Origin: Clostridium sp. UBA4746
GTDB lineage: Bacteria; Bacillota; Clostridia; Clostridiales; Clostridiaceae
Reading direction: 5' to 3'
DNA length: 14,824 bases
NCBI GenBank assembly: GCA_002403785.1
Contig: DHIM01000131.1
Location: 28,058-42,881, forward strand
A program made the position numbers and the translations under genes. How positions within the stretch are numbered: position 1 is the stretch's first letter; each line of letters opens with the position of its first letter. The notes under the pieces were generated by a model that was not told the origin of the DNA, did no database searches, and worked only from the letters and a program-made list of their open reading frames with translations. This document shows positions 1 to 7,289 of the stretch, one piece after another.

Positions 1-32
1 GTAATATAATCTTTTGTTTTAAGAATATTAAA

Positions 33-61
33 TTTAAAATATCAATAAACTTTGTTATAAT
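33..61 (+). promoter_or_regulatory. Putative sigma-A promoter for the M50 protease gene
   Basis: A perfect TATAAT -10 box lies at 56-61, with a weak -35 match TTTAAA (4 of 6 to TTGACA) at 33-38 and a 17-nt spacer. It would give a leader of about 70 nt. In DNA this A+T rich such matches also arise by chance; the call rests on the exact -10, the canonical spacing and the position ahead of the first gene. Confidence 0.4.
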
Positions 62-139
62 AGGTATATTAGATATTCGTAATAATAAGAGGCTAATGAT
101 GTATTACCAAGATAGATAACAATATGAGGAGGAACAAAT

Positions 140-790
140 TTGGACACACAACAAATATTATATAAAGTTTTAATGATACCAGCAATTTTGGTAGCATTCA
201 CTTTTCATGAGTATGCACATGCAATCACTGCAGATAGGTTAGGAGATAAAACTCCAAGATTTCAAGGAAGACTTACGCTCAATCCAATTGCCCATATAGA
301 TTTAATGGGATTTATTTTAATTTTAGCTGTGGGATTCGGTTGGGCAAAACCTGTTCAGACAAATCCGAGCGCATATAAAAATTATTATAAGGATGATTTA
401 AAGGTTTCATTTGCAGGACCACTTGCAAATTTGATTTTGGGTTTTGTATTTGCTGTTTTTACAGTATTACTCTGGAAATTTTCTTCCACTCAGGGTCAAT
501 TATATAACATTATTATGATGATAGTACAATTCACAGGATCAATAAATTGTATGTTGTTTTTTCTTAATTTGGTTCCAATACCAGGGTTTGATGGATTTCA
601 TATAGTTAGAGATTTGTTTCCAAAGTTTTTTAATGAATTATCAGATTCAATTTATAGATATCAATTCTTAATATTTATGGTGTTAATATTACCTATATTA
701 CCTGGTCAGCAATCAGTTTTTACTTATCTTGTGCAAGCACCAGCGTCATGGTTATTTAATAATTTTTTAAATATTGCAGGACTATTGTAA
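140..790 (+). CDS. Site-2-type membrane metalloprotease (peptidase M50 family)
   Basis: A 216-residue intramembrane zinc protease of the short, single-domain M50 type. The zinc-binding HEYAH motif (HExxH) is at residues 23-27 inside the first hydrophobic segment. The second metal-ligand motif is NLVPIPGFDG at 143-152 (NxxPxPxxDG, D151 as third ligand). LNPIAHID (47-54), GWAKPV (67-72) and FAGPLAN (91-97) are also characteristic. Hydrophobic stretches near 10-30, 55-70, 90-112, 125-150 and 172-190 indicate a polytopic membrane protein with no PDZ or CBS domain. The start is a TTG at 140, seven nt after a strong GAGGAGGA ribosome site (126-133); no in-frame ATG precedes the HExxH. The substrate is unknown. 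Family members such as SpoIVFB and RseP cleave membrane-bound regulators, but this minimal form cannot be assigned to either. trmB follows after 65 nt. Confidence 0.9.
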   Translation: MDTQQILYKVLMIPAILVAFTFHEYAHAITADRLGDKTPRFQGRLTLNPIAHIDLMGFILILAVGFGWAKPVQTNPSAYKNYYKDDLKVSFAGPLANLILGFVFAVFTVLLWKFSSTQGQLYNIIMMIVQFTGSINCMLFFLNLVPIPGFDGFHIVRDLFPKFFNELSDSIYRYQFLIFMVLILPILPGQQSVFTYLVQAPASWLFNNFLNIAGLL

Positions 791-855
791 AGTTAATTTA
801 GCTTAAGAAAAATTATATAGTAATTTTTTTATTTAGAATATAAGGAGAAAGATAT

Positions 856-1509
856 ATGCGCCTAAGAAAAAAATATTGGGCTAGGCCAGAAATGGAAGCT
901 AGTCATATTGTAATTACAGACCAATATGCTTATAAAGGAAATTGGAGTGAAGAATTTAAAAATAATAATGAAATACATTTAGAACTAGGTTGTGGTAAAG
1001 GTAAATTCATATCAGAAAAATCTAGGCAAAATCCTAATATTAATTTTATAGGCATAGATTTAAAAGATGAGGTATTAGTATTTGCTCTTAGAAAAGTTAT
1101 AGAAGTAAGAGAAATTAAAGGTGAAGAAAATATCAATGTGCGTCTTATGCCTTTAAACATTATGCTTATTGATGATGTGTTTTCGCAAGATGAGATAAGT
1201 AGAATCTATATAAATTTCTGTAATCCATGGCCAAAAGAAAGGCATAATAAAAGAAGATTAACTCACACTAAGTTTTTAACAAACTATAAGAAATTCTTAA
1301 AGCAGGGAGCATCTGTGTGGTTTAAAACAGATGATTTTGAGTTATTTGAGAACTCAATAGAATATTTTAAAGAGTGCGGTTTTGAAATATTGTTTTTAAC
1401 CTATGATTTGCACAATAGTGATTTTAAAGACAATGTAGTTACTGAATATGAAGCTAAATTCACAAAAATCGGGAAAGAAGCTATGTTTTTACAGGCTAAA
1501 TTAATATAG
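856..1509 (+). CDS. trmB: tRNA (guanine-N7-)-methyltransferase
   Basis: TrmB uses S-adenosylmethionine to methylate N7 of guanosine 46 in the variable loop of tRNA. This 217-residue protein has the usual length and motifs: the SAM-binding ELGCGKGKF loop at residues 43-51, IGIDLK at 65-70, the signature CNPWPKERHNKRR at 122-134 (family DPWPKxRHxKRR), WFKTDD at 155-160, and the C-terminal TEYEAKF at 196-202. The only departure is Asn for the common Asp-Pro in the signature (FCNPWPK), which is conservative. The ATG at 856 follows AAGGAGA (842-848) with good spacing. It may be co-transcribed with the upstream protease gene; no clear terminator separates them. Confidence 0.95.
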   Translation: MRLRKKYWARPEMEASHIVITDQYAYKGNWSEEFKNNNEIHLELGCGKGKFISEKSRQNPNINFIGIDLKDEVLVFALRKVIEVREIKGEENINVRLMPLNIMLIDDVFSQDEISRIYINFCNPWPKERHNKRRLTHTKFLTNYKKFLKQGASVWFKTDDFELFENSIEYFKECGFEILFLTYDLHNSDFKDNVVTEYEAKFTKIGKEAMFLQAKLI

Positions 1510-1678
1510 AAAATCAATACAAATTTGCCTTGATTTCAACTTAATTATTTGAAATTCTTATCCATTGACATAATTAAAGTAATGTTATAAACTTATTCTG
1601 TAGAAATATATAAAACATTAGATATTAAAATGAATTTAATTTTATTCAAACATATAGATAGAAAAATAAATAGATGTT
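1510..1678. other. Non-coding stretch upstream of the riboswitch
   Basis: No gene is supported here. Just after trmB, AAATCAA (1511-1517) can pair with TTGATTT (1530-1536), and TTTCAA (1534-1539) with TTGAAA (1549-1554). These two stems overlap, so they exclude each other. Neither is followed by a T-run, so I do not call a trmB terminator. The rest is A+T-rich DNA holding the promoter for the B12 leader. Confidence 0.5.
1565..1593 (+). promoter_or_regulatory. Putative sigma-A promoter of the B12-riboswitch operon
   Basis: A perfect TTGACA -35 box lies at 1565-1570. A 17-nt spacer leads to TAAACT (1588-1593, 4 of 6). An alternative -10, TATAAA (1586-1591, 5 of 6), has a 15-nt spacer. Either would start transcription near 1600, about 80 nt before the aptamer. 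It is the best promoter match between trmB and the riboswitch. Confidence 0.55.
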
Positions 1679-1880
1679 TTTAGGTGCCTATTATTAAGCA
1701 TCTACTTAAGTAGCTTCAGCTACCTGAGTAGCGGTTTAGTAAGGTGAAAAGGGAATGTGGTGTAAGTCCACAGCAGCCCCCGCTACTGTAATTGATTACG
1801 AACCTTTTTTTAAAACTACATGTAAATGGTAGTGGAAATGGGAGAGCAAATTAAGAGCCAGGAGACCTGCCTAAATCAAT
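1679..1880 (+). promoter_or_regulatory. Cobalamin riboswitch aptamer
   Basis: The conserved cobalamin aptamer elements occur in order: GGTGCC at 1683-1688; AAAAGGGAAT at 1747-1756; a P5 hairpin with stem TGTGG/CCACA (1756-1760 and 1768-1772) and loop TGTAAGT; CCCCCGCTACTGTAA at 1777-1791 (consensus CCCGCnACTGT); and the B12 box GCCAGGAGACCTGCC at 1857-1871. TTTAGG (1679-1684) can pair with CCTAAA (1870-1875) as a possible closing helix; the exact ends are approximate. It senses a B12 coenzyme and normally turns expression off. It precedes cobQ and, by gene spacing, the whole tetrapyrrole run to hemL. Confidence 0.95.
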
Positions 1881-1886
1881 AATATT

Positions 1887-1965
1887 AAGCTTTCGGCGGG
1901 AAAGAACTTGTAGAATTTAAGTTAGTGCAAAAGAATTTTGCACATAACAGCAGGTGTGAAAGCTT
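1887..1965 (+). promoter_or_regulatory. Riboswitch expression platform (candidate antiterminator)
   Basis: AAGCTTTC at 1887-1894, directly after the aptamer, has two perfect partners. Locally, CTTTC (1890-1894) pairs with GAAAG (1900-1904), and AAG (1887-1889) with CTT (1907-1909). Distally, all 8 nt pair with GAAAGCTT (1958-1965), which is the loop end and 3' arm of the intrinsic terminator. The second pairing would destroy the terminator, so it is a natural antiterminator, and the local hairpin a natural anti-antiterminator. The complementarity is seen directly; the assignment to ligand states is inference. Confidence 0.6.
1925..1943 (+). promoter_or_regulatory. Hairpin in the riboswitch leader
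   Basis: GTGCAAAA (1925-1932) and TTTTGCAC (1936-1943) form a perfect 8-bp stem with a GAA loop. The same TTTTGCAC recurs at 1977-1984, overlapping the terminator T-tract, so the 5' arm has two possible partners. Confidence 0.6.
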
Positions 1966-1980
1966 GCTGTTTTTTATTTT
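1946..1980 (+). terminator. Intrinsic terminator of the B12 riboswitch
   Basis: AACAGCAGGT (1946-1955) pairs with GCTTGCTGTT (1962-1971) to give a 10-bp stem with two G-U wobbles and a 6-nt loop. It is followed at once by TTTTATTTT (1972-1980). It lies between the aptamer and the cobQ ribosome site, the expected place for transcriptional attenuation by ligand. Confidence 0.85.
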
Positions 1981-2006
1981 GCACCAATATATCATACAGG
2001 GATGAG

Positions 2007-2013
2007 AAAGGAG
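2007..2013 (+). promoter_or_regulatory. cobQ ribosome binding site that fixes the start
   Basis: AAAGGAG lies 8 nt before the ATG at 2022. The open frame continues upstream to an ATG at 1938, but that one has no ribosome site and sits within the leader hairpins, so 2022 is the start. Confidence 0.85.
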
Positions 2014-2021
2014 AAAGAGTG

Positions 2022-3533
2022 ATGGCTAAAATTATGGTTCAAGGGACTGCCTCATCTGTAGGAAAAAGTATAATAGTTACAGCACTATGTAGAATTTTTA
2101 GACAAGATGGGTTTTCTGTTTGCCCTTTTAAGTCACAGAATATGTCACTTAATTCTTATATCACATTGGATGGAAAAGAAATGGGACGTGCACAGGTACT
2201 CCAGGCATATGCCGCAGGGATTGAGCCACAAGTATTTATGAACCCAATTTTATTAAAACCTACATCAGATAAAAAGTGCCAAATTATCGTTAACGGAAAA
2301 GTTTTTGGTAATAGTACAGCTATGGAATATCATAATATGAAACTGGAATTTAGAGATATGTTAAAAATTCAGTTTGAAGAATTAGAAAAGCAATTTGATA
2401 TTATAGTTATGGAAGGTGCAGGTAGTCCTGCAGAAATTAATCTAAGAGATAGAGATATAGTTAATATGGGGATGGCAGAACTTATAGATGCACCTGTAAT
2501 ACTTGTAGGAGATATAGATAAGGGTGGAGTATTTGCGTCACTTGCGGGGACTATGCTTTTACTAAGTGAGGTTGAGAAAAAAAGAGTTAAGGCCACTATT
2601 ATAAATAAATTTAGAGGAGATCTAGAGATACTAAAGCCGGGACTTACAATGCTAGAGGACATTATACATATTCCATGCGTTGGAGTAGTTCCTTACTTTA
2701 GACTAGATTTAGAAGATGAGGATGGCGCAGTAGAATTTAATAAAAAAATTACTGCACTTATAGATGTTGCTGTAATAAAACTACCTCATATATCTAATTT
2801 TACAGATTTAGATGCTTTAAAGGGTGAAGAAGATGTATCAGTTAGATTTGTTACAACTAAAGAAGAATTGGGTAATCCAGATTTACTCATAATACCGGGA
2901 ACTAAAAATACTATTGATGATTTAATTACTTTGAAAGACTTAGGAATTATAAAAGCAATAAAGGAGTATAGTATAGAAGGTAACATATTAGGTATTTGTG
3001 GAGGGTATCAAATGCTAGGGAATAGTTTAAAAGACCCTAGTGGTATAGAGGGAAGTTCACAAGAGACAGAAGGCATGAAGCTTTTAGACATAGATACAGT
3101 GTTTGTTGATGAGAAAATAACTACAAGAGTAAAGGCCCATAGCATTAAAATGGGTATTGAAGCTTATGGTTATGAAATACATATGGGAATTTGTAACTAT
3201 GGACATAAAGCAAAACCACTTTTTGAAATATACAATAGAGGTGGGGAGCAATCTTCATTGGAAGGTGAACATAATTCCGTGTTTGACGGAGCAATTAACA
3301 CAAGGGGAAATATCATGGGTACATATATTCATGGAATTTTTGATGGAGTAGAGTTTAGAGAACACATGGTTAATAAGTTAAGAATAAAAAAAGGTTTGGA
3401 CCCTAAAAAATCTAAGGTCTATGAATGCTTAAGAGAAAAAGAGATAGACAAGCTAGCGGGCATTGTGAGAGATAACATAGATATGGATGTTATTTATAAA
3501 GTCTTAGGAATAGGAAAACATAGGGACAGTTAA
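2022..3533 (+). CDS. cobQ: Cobyric acid synthase (glutamine-hydrolysing)
   Basis: CobQ (CbiP in the anaerobic pathway) performs ATP-dependent amidation of four carboxylates (b, d, e and g) of adenosyl-cobyrinate a,c-diamide, using glutamine, to give cobyric acid. The 503-residue protein has the expected two domains. The N-terminal dethiobiotin-synthetase-like ATPase begins with GTASSVGKS (residues 8-16), then PFKSQNMSLNS (35-45), MEGAGSPAE (130-138) and DIDKGGV (164-170). The C-terminal class I glutaminase-like domain has IPGTKNT (291-297), the nucleophile C326 in GICGGYQMLG, and H437 in GTYIHGIFDG. It is the first gene behind the B12 riboswitch. cbiB follows after 61 nt. The start at 2022 is set by its ribosome site and by the N-terminus MAKIMVQG, which is normal for the family. 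Confidence 0.97.
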   Translation: MAKIMVQGTASSVGKSIIVTALCRIFRQDGFSVCPFKSQNMSLNSYITLDGKEMGRAQVLQAYAAGIEPQVFMNPILLKPTSDKKCQIIVNGKVFGNSTAMEYHNMKLEFRDMLKIQFEELEKQFDIIVMEGAGSPAEINLRDRDIVNMGMAELIDAPVILVGDIDKGGVFASLAGTMLLLSEVEKKRVKATIINKFRGDLEILKPGLTMLEDIIHIPCVGVVPYFRLDLEDEDGAVEFNKKITALIDVAVIKLPHISNFTDLDALKGEEDVSVRFVTTKEELGNPDLLIIPGTKNTIDDLITLKDLGIIKAIKEYSIEGNILGICGGYQMLGNSLKDPSGIEGSSQETEGMKLLDIDTVFVDEKITTRVKAHSIKMGIEAYGYEIHMGICNYGHKAKPLFEIYNRGGEQSSLEGEHNSVFDGAINTRGNIMGTYIHGIFDGVEFREHMVNKLRIKKGLDPKKSKVYECLREKEIDKLAGIVRDNIDMDVIYKVLGIGKHRDS

Positions 3534-3594
3534 TAACTAATTAGTGAATAGTAAATAACAATATTATAAAAGTATAAAATAGTGAGGAATTAAA

Positions 3595-4560
3595 ATGAAA
3601 ATACTAAGTGCTATGAATATAATGGATCTGTTACTCGCAATTATCTTGGATTTGTTAATTGGAGATCCATATTGGTTTAAACATCCAGTTATATATATAG
3701 GAAGACTTATATCCAAATTGGATAAGATGGGAAGAAAGTTATGTAAAACAGACAGACAACTAAAAGCTTTTGGAGGAGTTATTGTAATTGTGGTAGCCTT
3801 TTCTAGTTTTTTAGCGCCATTTATAATTTTAAAAGTTTGTAATAATTTTTTTTGGTTATACCATATTATAAATATTATATTAATTTGGACAACAATAGCA
3901 ACGAAGTGTCTTCACACGGAGGGCATTAAGGTCTATGATTCATTAGTTAAAAATGATATTTATGATGCTAGGGTTAAATTATCGTACATTGTAGGCAGAG
4001 ATACAAAAGATCTTAGTGAATATGAAATAGTAAGAGCGGATGTGGAGACTGTTGCAGAAAATACAGCAGATGGCGTTATAGCTCCTATTCTTTATGCAAT
4101 ACTAGGAGGTGCGCCTTTAGCTATGATGTACAAGGGTATAAATACCATGGATTCAATGCTTGGATATATGAATAAAAAATATAAATATATTGGATTTTTT
4201 CCAGCAAAAACGGATGACGTATTTAATTTTGTGCCTGCAAGAATAACAGGTTTTCTAATTTGTCTGGCAGCGCCAATAGTTCATGGAAATATTGCCGAGA
4301 GTATGAAGGTAATGATAAGAGATAGAAAAAATCATAAAAGCCCTAATTGTGCTTACCCAGAAGGTGCAGTTGCGGGAGCTATGAAAGTTCAGCTAGGTGG
4401 TACAAATGTATATTTTGGAGAAAAAATGTATAAACCAACTATAGGAAATAAAATAAAAGAGTTAGGGAAAGAACATATAATAGATACAATAAAACTAATG
4501 TATGGGTCATTGCTATATTTAGTAATAATATACGTAATAGTTAAGTACTTTTGGAGATGA
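3595..4560 (+). CDS. cbiB: Adenosylcobinamide-phosphate synthase (CbiB/CobD membrane protein)
   Basis: CbiB attaches the aminopropanol (or its phosphate) to cobyric acid, forming (adenosyl)cobinamide (phosphate), in the cytoplasmic membrane. The 321-residue length is typical. Diagnostic motifs are DLLIGDPYWFKHPVIYIG at 19-36, AENTADGVIAPILY at 154-167, NTMDSMLGY at 183-191, FPAKTDDVFNFVPAR at 202-216 and SPNCAYPEGAVAGAM at 249-263. Hydrophobic segments near 10-22, 60-80, 90-103, 160-178, 216-230 and 302-318 fit a polytopic membrane protein. The ATG at 3595 follows TGAGGA (3583-3588). The stop codon overlaps the downstream hemA ribosome site, suggesting translational coupling. Another ATG in frame at 3613 is less well placed. 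Confidence 0.95.
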   Translation: MKILSAMNIMDLLLAIILDLLIGDPYWFKHPVIYIGRLISKLDKMGRKLCKTDRQLKAFGGVIVIVVAFSSFLAPFIILKVCNNFFWLYHIINIILIWTTIATKCLHTEGIKVYDSLVKNDIYDARVKLSYIVGRDTKDLSEYEIVRADVETVAENTADGVIAPILYAILGGAPLAMMYKGINTMDSMLGYMNKKYKYIGFFPAKTDDVFNFVPARITGFLICLAAPIVHGNIAESMKVMIRDRKNHKSPNCAYPEGAVAGAMKVQLGGTNVYFGEKMYKPTIGNKIKELGKEHIIDTIKLMYGSLLYLVIIYVIVKYFWR

Positions 4561-4564
4561 TATA

Positions 4565-5749
4565 ATGATACAACTTATAGGACTAAAACATGATGTGAAA
4601 ATAGAAATCAGAGAAAAACTTTCAATTATACCAAAACGGCAAGAAAAGTATTTAGAGGCTCTTTTAAACATTTGTGAAGAGGCGGTTATTTTAAGTACCT
4701 GCAACAGGACAGAAATATATTTTAAGTCTATGGATGAGAATATTATAATAAAAATTTTTAAGGCTCTAAACTGGGATGAAAATTTAATGAAATGTGTAGT
4801 TAATTATAAGGGAGACAAAGCTATACAACACATAATGGAAGTAGTTTGTGGGTTTGATTCATTATTAATTGGGGAAGACCAAATTTTAGGGCAAGTTAGG
4901 GATGCCTATGAAGTCACTAAAGGTTTAAAATCAAGTAAAAAGGAGCTCCAGAGACTTTTTGAGAATGCTATAGCCTGTGGTAAGCATTTTAGGACTAAAT
5001 CTAAAATAAGTGAAATACCAGTTTCTTCATCTTCTATGGTAGTTAAAAAAGCTATAGAGACGGGACATAAGAACTTTATGATTTTAGGATATGGTGAGGT
5101 AGGAGAATTAACATCAAAATATATACTAGAAGCGAAAATAGACGTACTATATATTGCGGTTAGAGATGCTCAAAAGGTTAATATAGAAGACACGAGAGTG
5201 AAAATAATACCTTTTAATGATTTAATAAAATATTACGAAAAGGTGGATTGTGTTATATCTTGTACAACTGCGCCTCATACTGTAGTTCACTTAGATGAAT
5301 TACCTAATAAGAAATTATTATTATTTGATTTAGCTGTACCAAGGGACATAGAAGAAATAGTAAGTGAAAACCACTTATATGAAGTGTACGATATAGATAT
5401 GTTAGTGGGCATACATGATGCAAACTATAAGAGACGCCTAGCATCAATGAAAGATAATAGACACATTGTTGATAAAGCTATAAAAGAATATATAGATTGG
5501 AAAACTATAGAAGAGTTAACTCCTTTTATACAAAAGATAAGACATAATGGTGATAATGTTTATAAAGAAAGACTTGCGACTTTTAAGCATAAGAAAGAGA
5601 CTAAGGATAATGAGGAATTAGCAGAGTTACTTTTGAGGAGTACTTCAAATGCCTATGTAAACAGAGCAATAGTTGTTTTAAAGGAGGAACATTTGAAGGG
5701 GAGGTCTAAACAATGCGAGGACATAATAAGCAGGATTTTTCAGATATAA
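4565..5749 (+). CDS. hemA: Glutamyl-tRNA reductase
   Basis: HemA reduces glutamyl-tRNA(Glu) with NADPH to glutamate-1-semialdehyde, the first committed step of the C5 route to tetrapyrroles. The 394 residues carry the catalytic C46 in STCNRTE (44-50), the signature GFDSLLIGEDQILGQV at 96-111, the NADPH-binding ILGYGEVGE at 173-181 and DLAVPRDIE at 255-263, then a helical dimerisation tail. The ATG is only 4 nt after the cbiB stop, with GGAG at 4553-4556 overlapping that stop codon. The last 37 nt overlap the next gene. The C-terminal half is somewhat divergent (for example around 320-345), but all hallmark residues are present. The product is passed to HemL, encoded at the end of this run. 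Confidence 0.97.
   Translation: MIQLIGLKHDVKIEIREKLSIIPKRQEKYLEALLNICEEAVILSTCNRTEIYFKSMDENIIIKIFKALNWDENLMKCVVNYKGDKAIQHIMEVVCGFDSLLIGEDQILGQVRDAYEVTKGLKSSKKELQRLFENAIACGKHFRTKSKISEIPVSSSSMVVKKAIETGHKNFMILGYGEVGELTSKYILEAKIDVLYIAVRDAQKVNIEDTRVKIIPFNDLIKYYEKVDCVISCTTAPHTVVHLDELPNKKLLLFDLAVPRDIEEIVSENHLYEVYDIDMLVGIHDANYKRRLASMKDNRHIVDKAIKEYIDWKTIEELTPFIQKIRHNGDNVYKERLATFKHKKETKDNEELAELLLRSTSNAYVNRAIVVLKEEHLKGRSKQCEDIISRIFQI
5696..5705 (+). promoter_or_regulatory. Ribosome binding site inside the hemA 3' end
   Basis: AAGGGGAGGT lies 7 nt before the ATG at 5713. It decides between that start, which overlaps hemA by 37 nt, and the in-frame ATG at 5758, which has no ribosome site. Confidence 0.75.
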
Positions 5750-6360
5750 ATTATACTATGATTTCACTTTTAGCTAATAAGATTAATGTACTTGTAGTTG
5801 GTGGGGGCGAAGCCGCTTTTATAAAATGTAGAACCTTTTCAAGGGAAGGTTGCAATATTACAGTAGTGTCAAAAGAATTTTGCAAAGAATTTGCTGAATT
5901 AAAGGATCTTTGTAACATAAAGTTAATAAAGGATGAATATGATGAAAGTTATGTGGACAAAAATCATATTGTAATAATTGCTACAGATAATAAAGCGATA
6001 AATGAAAGTATAAAAAAATACTGCGATAGTAGGTGTAAGTTATATGTACACTGCGAGGATTATAAACAAGGGTTATTTGTAACACCAGTTCAAAATGATA
6101 CACCTAACATGAAATTCGCATTACATACTAAAAATAGTAGCCCTAAAACAGCAGTTTTTATGTCTAGAATTATTGAAAATAAAATAGGTGAATATACAGA
6201 TTTCATAGATTATACTTTTAGTATAAGAAAGATGGTAATGAAAAAATCTGAAAAAAAAGAAATTATGAATTTTGTTTGTAGTGAAGATTTTTACTTTTTT
6301 TATGCTTTGGGAGCACAAGATGTAATATTAGAAATGTTTTATGGAGTTAATAATTTTTAA
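5713..6360 (+). CDS. Precorrin-2 dehydrogenase-like protein (sirohaem synthase N-terminal domain)
   Basis: This 215-residue protein resembles the NAD-dependent precorrin-2 dehydrogenase module of CysG, SirC and Met8, which oxidises precorrin-2 to sirohydrochlorin; some members also insert iron. Visible features are a Rossmann start NVLVVGGGEAAFIK (25-38; family VVGGGxVAxRK), an acidic/polar strand NITVVSKEF (48-56), IIATDNKAIN (88-97; family AATDDxxVN), and FVTPVQ...KFALHTKNSSPKTA (122-147; family FxxPAxxxxGxxxIAISTxGxSP). A helical tail follows. The middle and tail are clearly diverged: Lys-Asn replaces the usual Gly after the IST-like strand, so the activity is less certain than the fold. 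Its position between hemA and hemC, overlapping hemA, supports a tetrapyrrole role. Whether it also chelates iron or cobalt cannot be read from the sequence. Confidence 0.8.
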   Translation: MRGHNKQDFSDINYTMISLLANKINVLVVGGGEAAFIKCRTFSREGCNITVVSKEFCKEFAELKDLCNIKLIKDEYDESYVDKNHIVIIATDNKAINESIKKYCDSRCKLYVHCEDYKQGLFVTPVQNDTPNMKFALHTKNSSPKTAVFMSRIIENKIGEYTDFIDYTFSIRKMVMKKSEKKEIMNFVCSEDFYFFYALGAQDVILEMFYGVNNF

Positions 6361-6385
6361 TAAGTAAAGGAATGGAGGGTGAACT

Positions 6386-7261
6386 TTGAAAATTAATATA
6401 GGGACTAGAAAAAGTGAGCTTGCACAAGTACAAGCAAATACAATTGTAGATATGATTAAAGAAAAATTTAATCTTGAATGTGAAAAGGTACTTATCGAGA
6501 CTAAGGGAGATAAAATCTTAAATGTTACTTTAGATAAGATAGGGGGTAAAGGTCTTTTTGTAAAAGAAATAGAGCATGCGATGCTAGAGAAAAAAGTTGA
6601 CATGGCAGTTCACAGCATGAAAGATGTACCCTATGATGTACCAGAGGAGTTCGAAATAGTGGCCATTCCAGTTAGAGAAGATGTTAGAGACGCATTTGTA
6701 GCCTTTAATGACATTAGCTTCTACGATTTGCCTGAGGGTGCAAAGATAGGTACTAGTAGTATAAGACGAGGTACTCAAGTTAAAATATTAAGACCGGATG
6801 TAGAAATTGTACCTATAAGGGGTAATGTACATACTAGAATAGCAAAAATAGAAACGGAAAATCTAGACGGCATAATACTCGCGGCAGCAGGGCTTAAAAG
6901 GCTAAATATGGAAAATATAATTACTAACTATTTTGATCCAATGGAGATTGTACCAGCAATAGCCCAAGGAGCGCTTGGAATAGAGATGATTAAAGGTCAT
7001 GCACTGGTATCTATTATTAAAGGACTAGATTGCTACGATGCTAGAATTTGCGTAGATGCAGAAAGAAGTTTCATGGCGACTCTTAATGGAGATTGCCATG
7101 ATTGTATAGGCGCTTATGCCTATCTTGATGGAGAAGTTATGCACATGCTTGGAGTGTATAGAGTTGAGGGTGAAATAGTTAAAAAACAATTATCAGGAGA
7201 TAAAAATAGCTATATAAAGCTAGGTTCGGATCTCGCAAAAATAATATTAGAAAACAATTAA
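6386..7261 (+). CDS. hemC: Hydroxymethylbilane synthase (porphobilinogen deaminase)
   Basis: HemC joins four porphobilinogen units into linear hydroxymethylbilane on a covalent dipyrromethane cofactor. The 291-residue protein begins INIGTRKSELA (3-13) and holds KGDKIL (40-45), KGLFVKEIE (55-63), the catalytic aspartate D80 in HSMKDVP (76-82), GTSSIRR (122-128), IRGNVHTR (144-151) and AIAQGALGIE (191-200). The cofactor-carrying cysteine is C237 in NGDCHDCIGAYA (234-245). The usual motif is GGCxxPxGxYA; here the second Gly is Asp and the Pro is a second cysteine, C240. The start is a TTG at 6386, 7 nt after GGAGG (6374-6378); no other nearby start preserves the N-terminus. The next gene follows after 28 nt. 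Confidence 0.96.
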   Translation: MKINIGTRKSELAQVQANTIVDMIKEKFNLECEKVLIETKGDKILNVTLDKIGGKGLFVKEIEHAMLEKKVDMAVHSMKDVPYDVPEEFEIVAIPVREDVRDAFVAFNDISFYDLPEGAKIGTSSIRRGTQVKILRPDVEIVPIRGNVHTRIAKIETENLDGIILAAAGLKRLNMENIITNYFDPMEIVPAIAQGALGIEMIKGHALVSIIKGLDCYDARICVDAERSFMATLNGDCHDCIGAYAYLDGEVMHMLGVYRVEGEIVKKQLSGDKNSYIKLGSDLAKIILENN

Positions 7262-7289
7262 GTAGAATAAAAGCTAGAGGGGGATACCA

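Noticed and set aside
1938..2021. N-terminal extension of cobQ to an ATG at 1938
   Set aside because: It has no ribosome site, would translate through the riboswitch hairpins and terminator, and adds 28 residues unlike the CobQ family. The ATG at 2022 has AAAGGAG at proper spacing.
5758..6360. Shorter start for the precorrin-2 dehydrogenase-like gene at 5758
   Set aside because: It would avoid the overlap with hemA, but no ribosome site precedes it, while the ATG at 5713 has a strong one. It remains a possible second choice.
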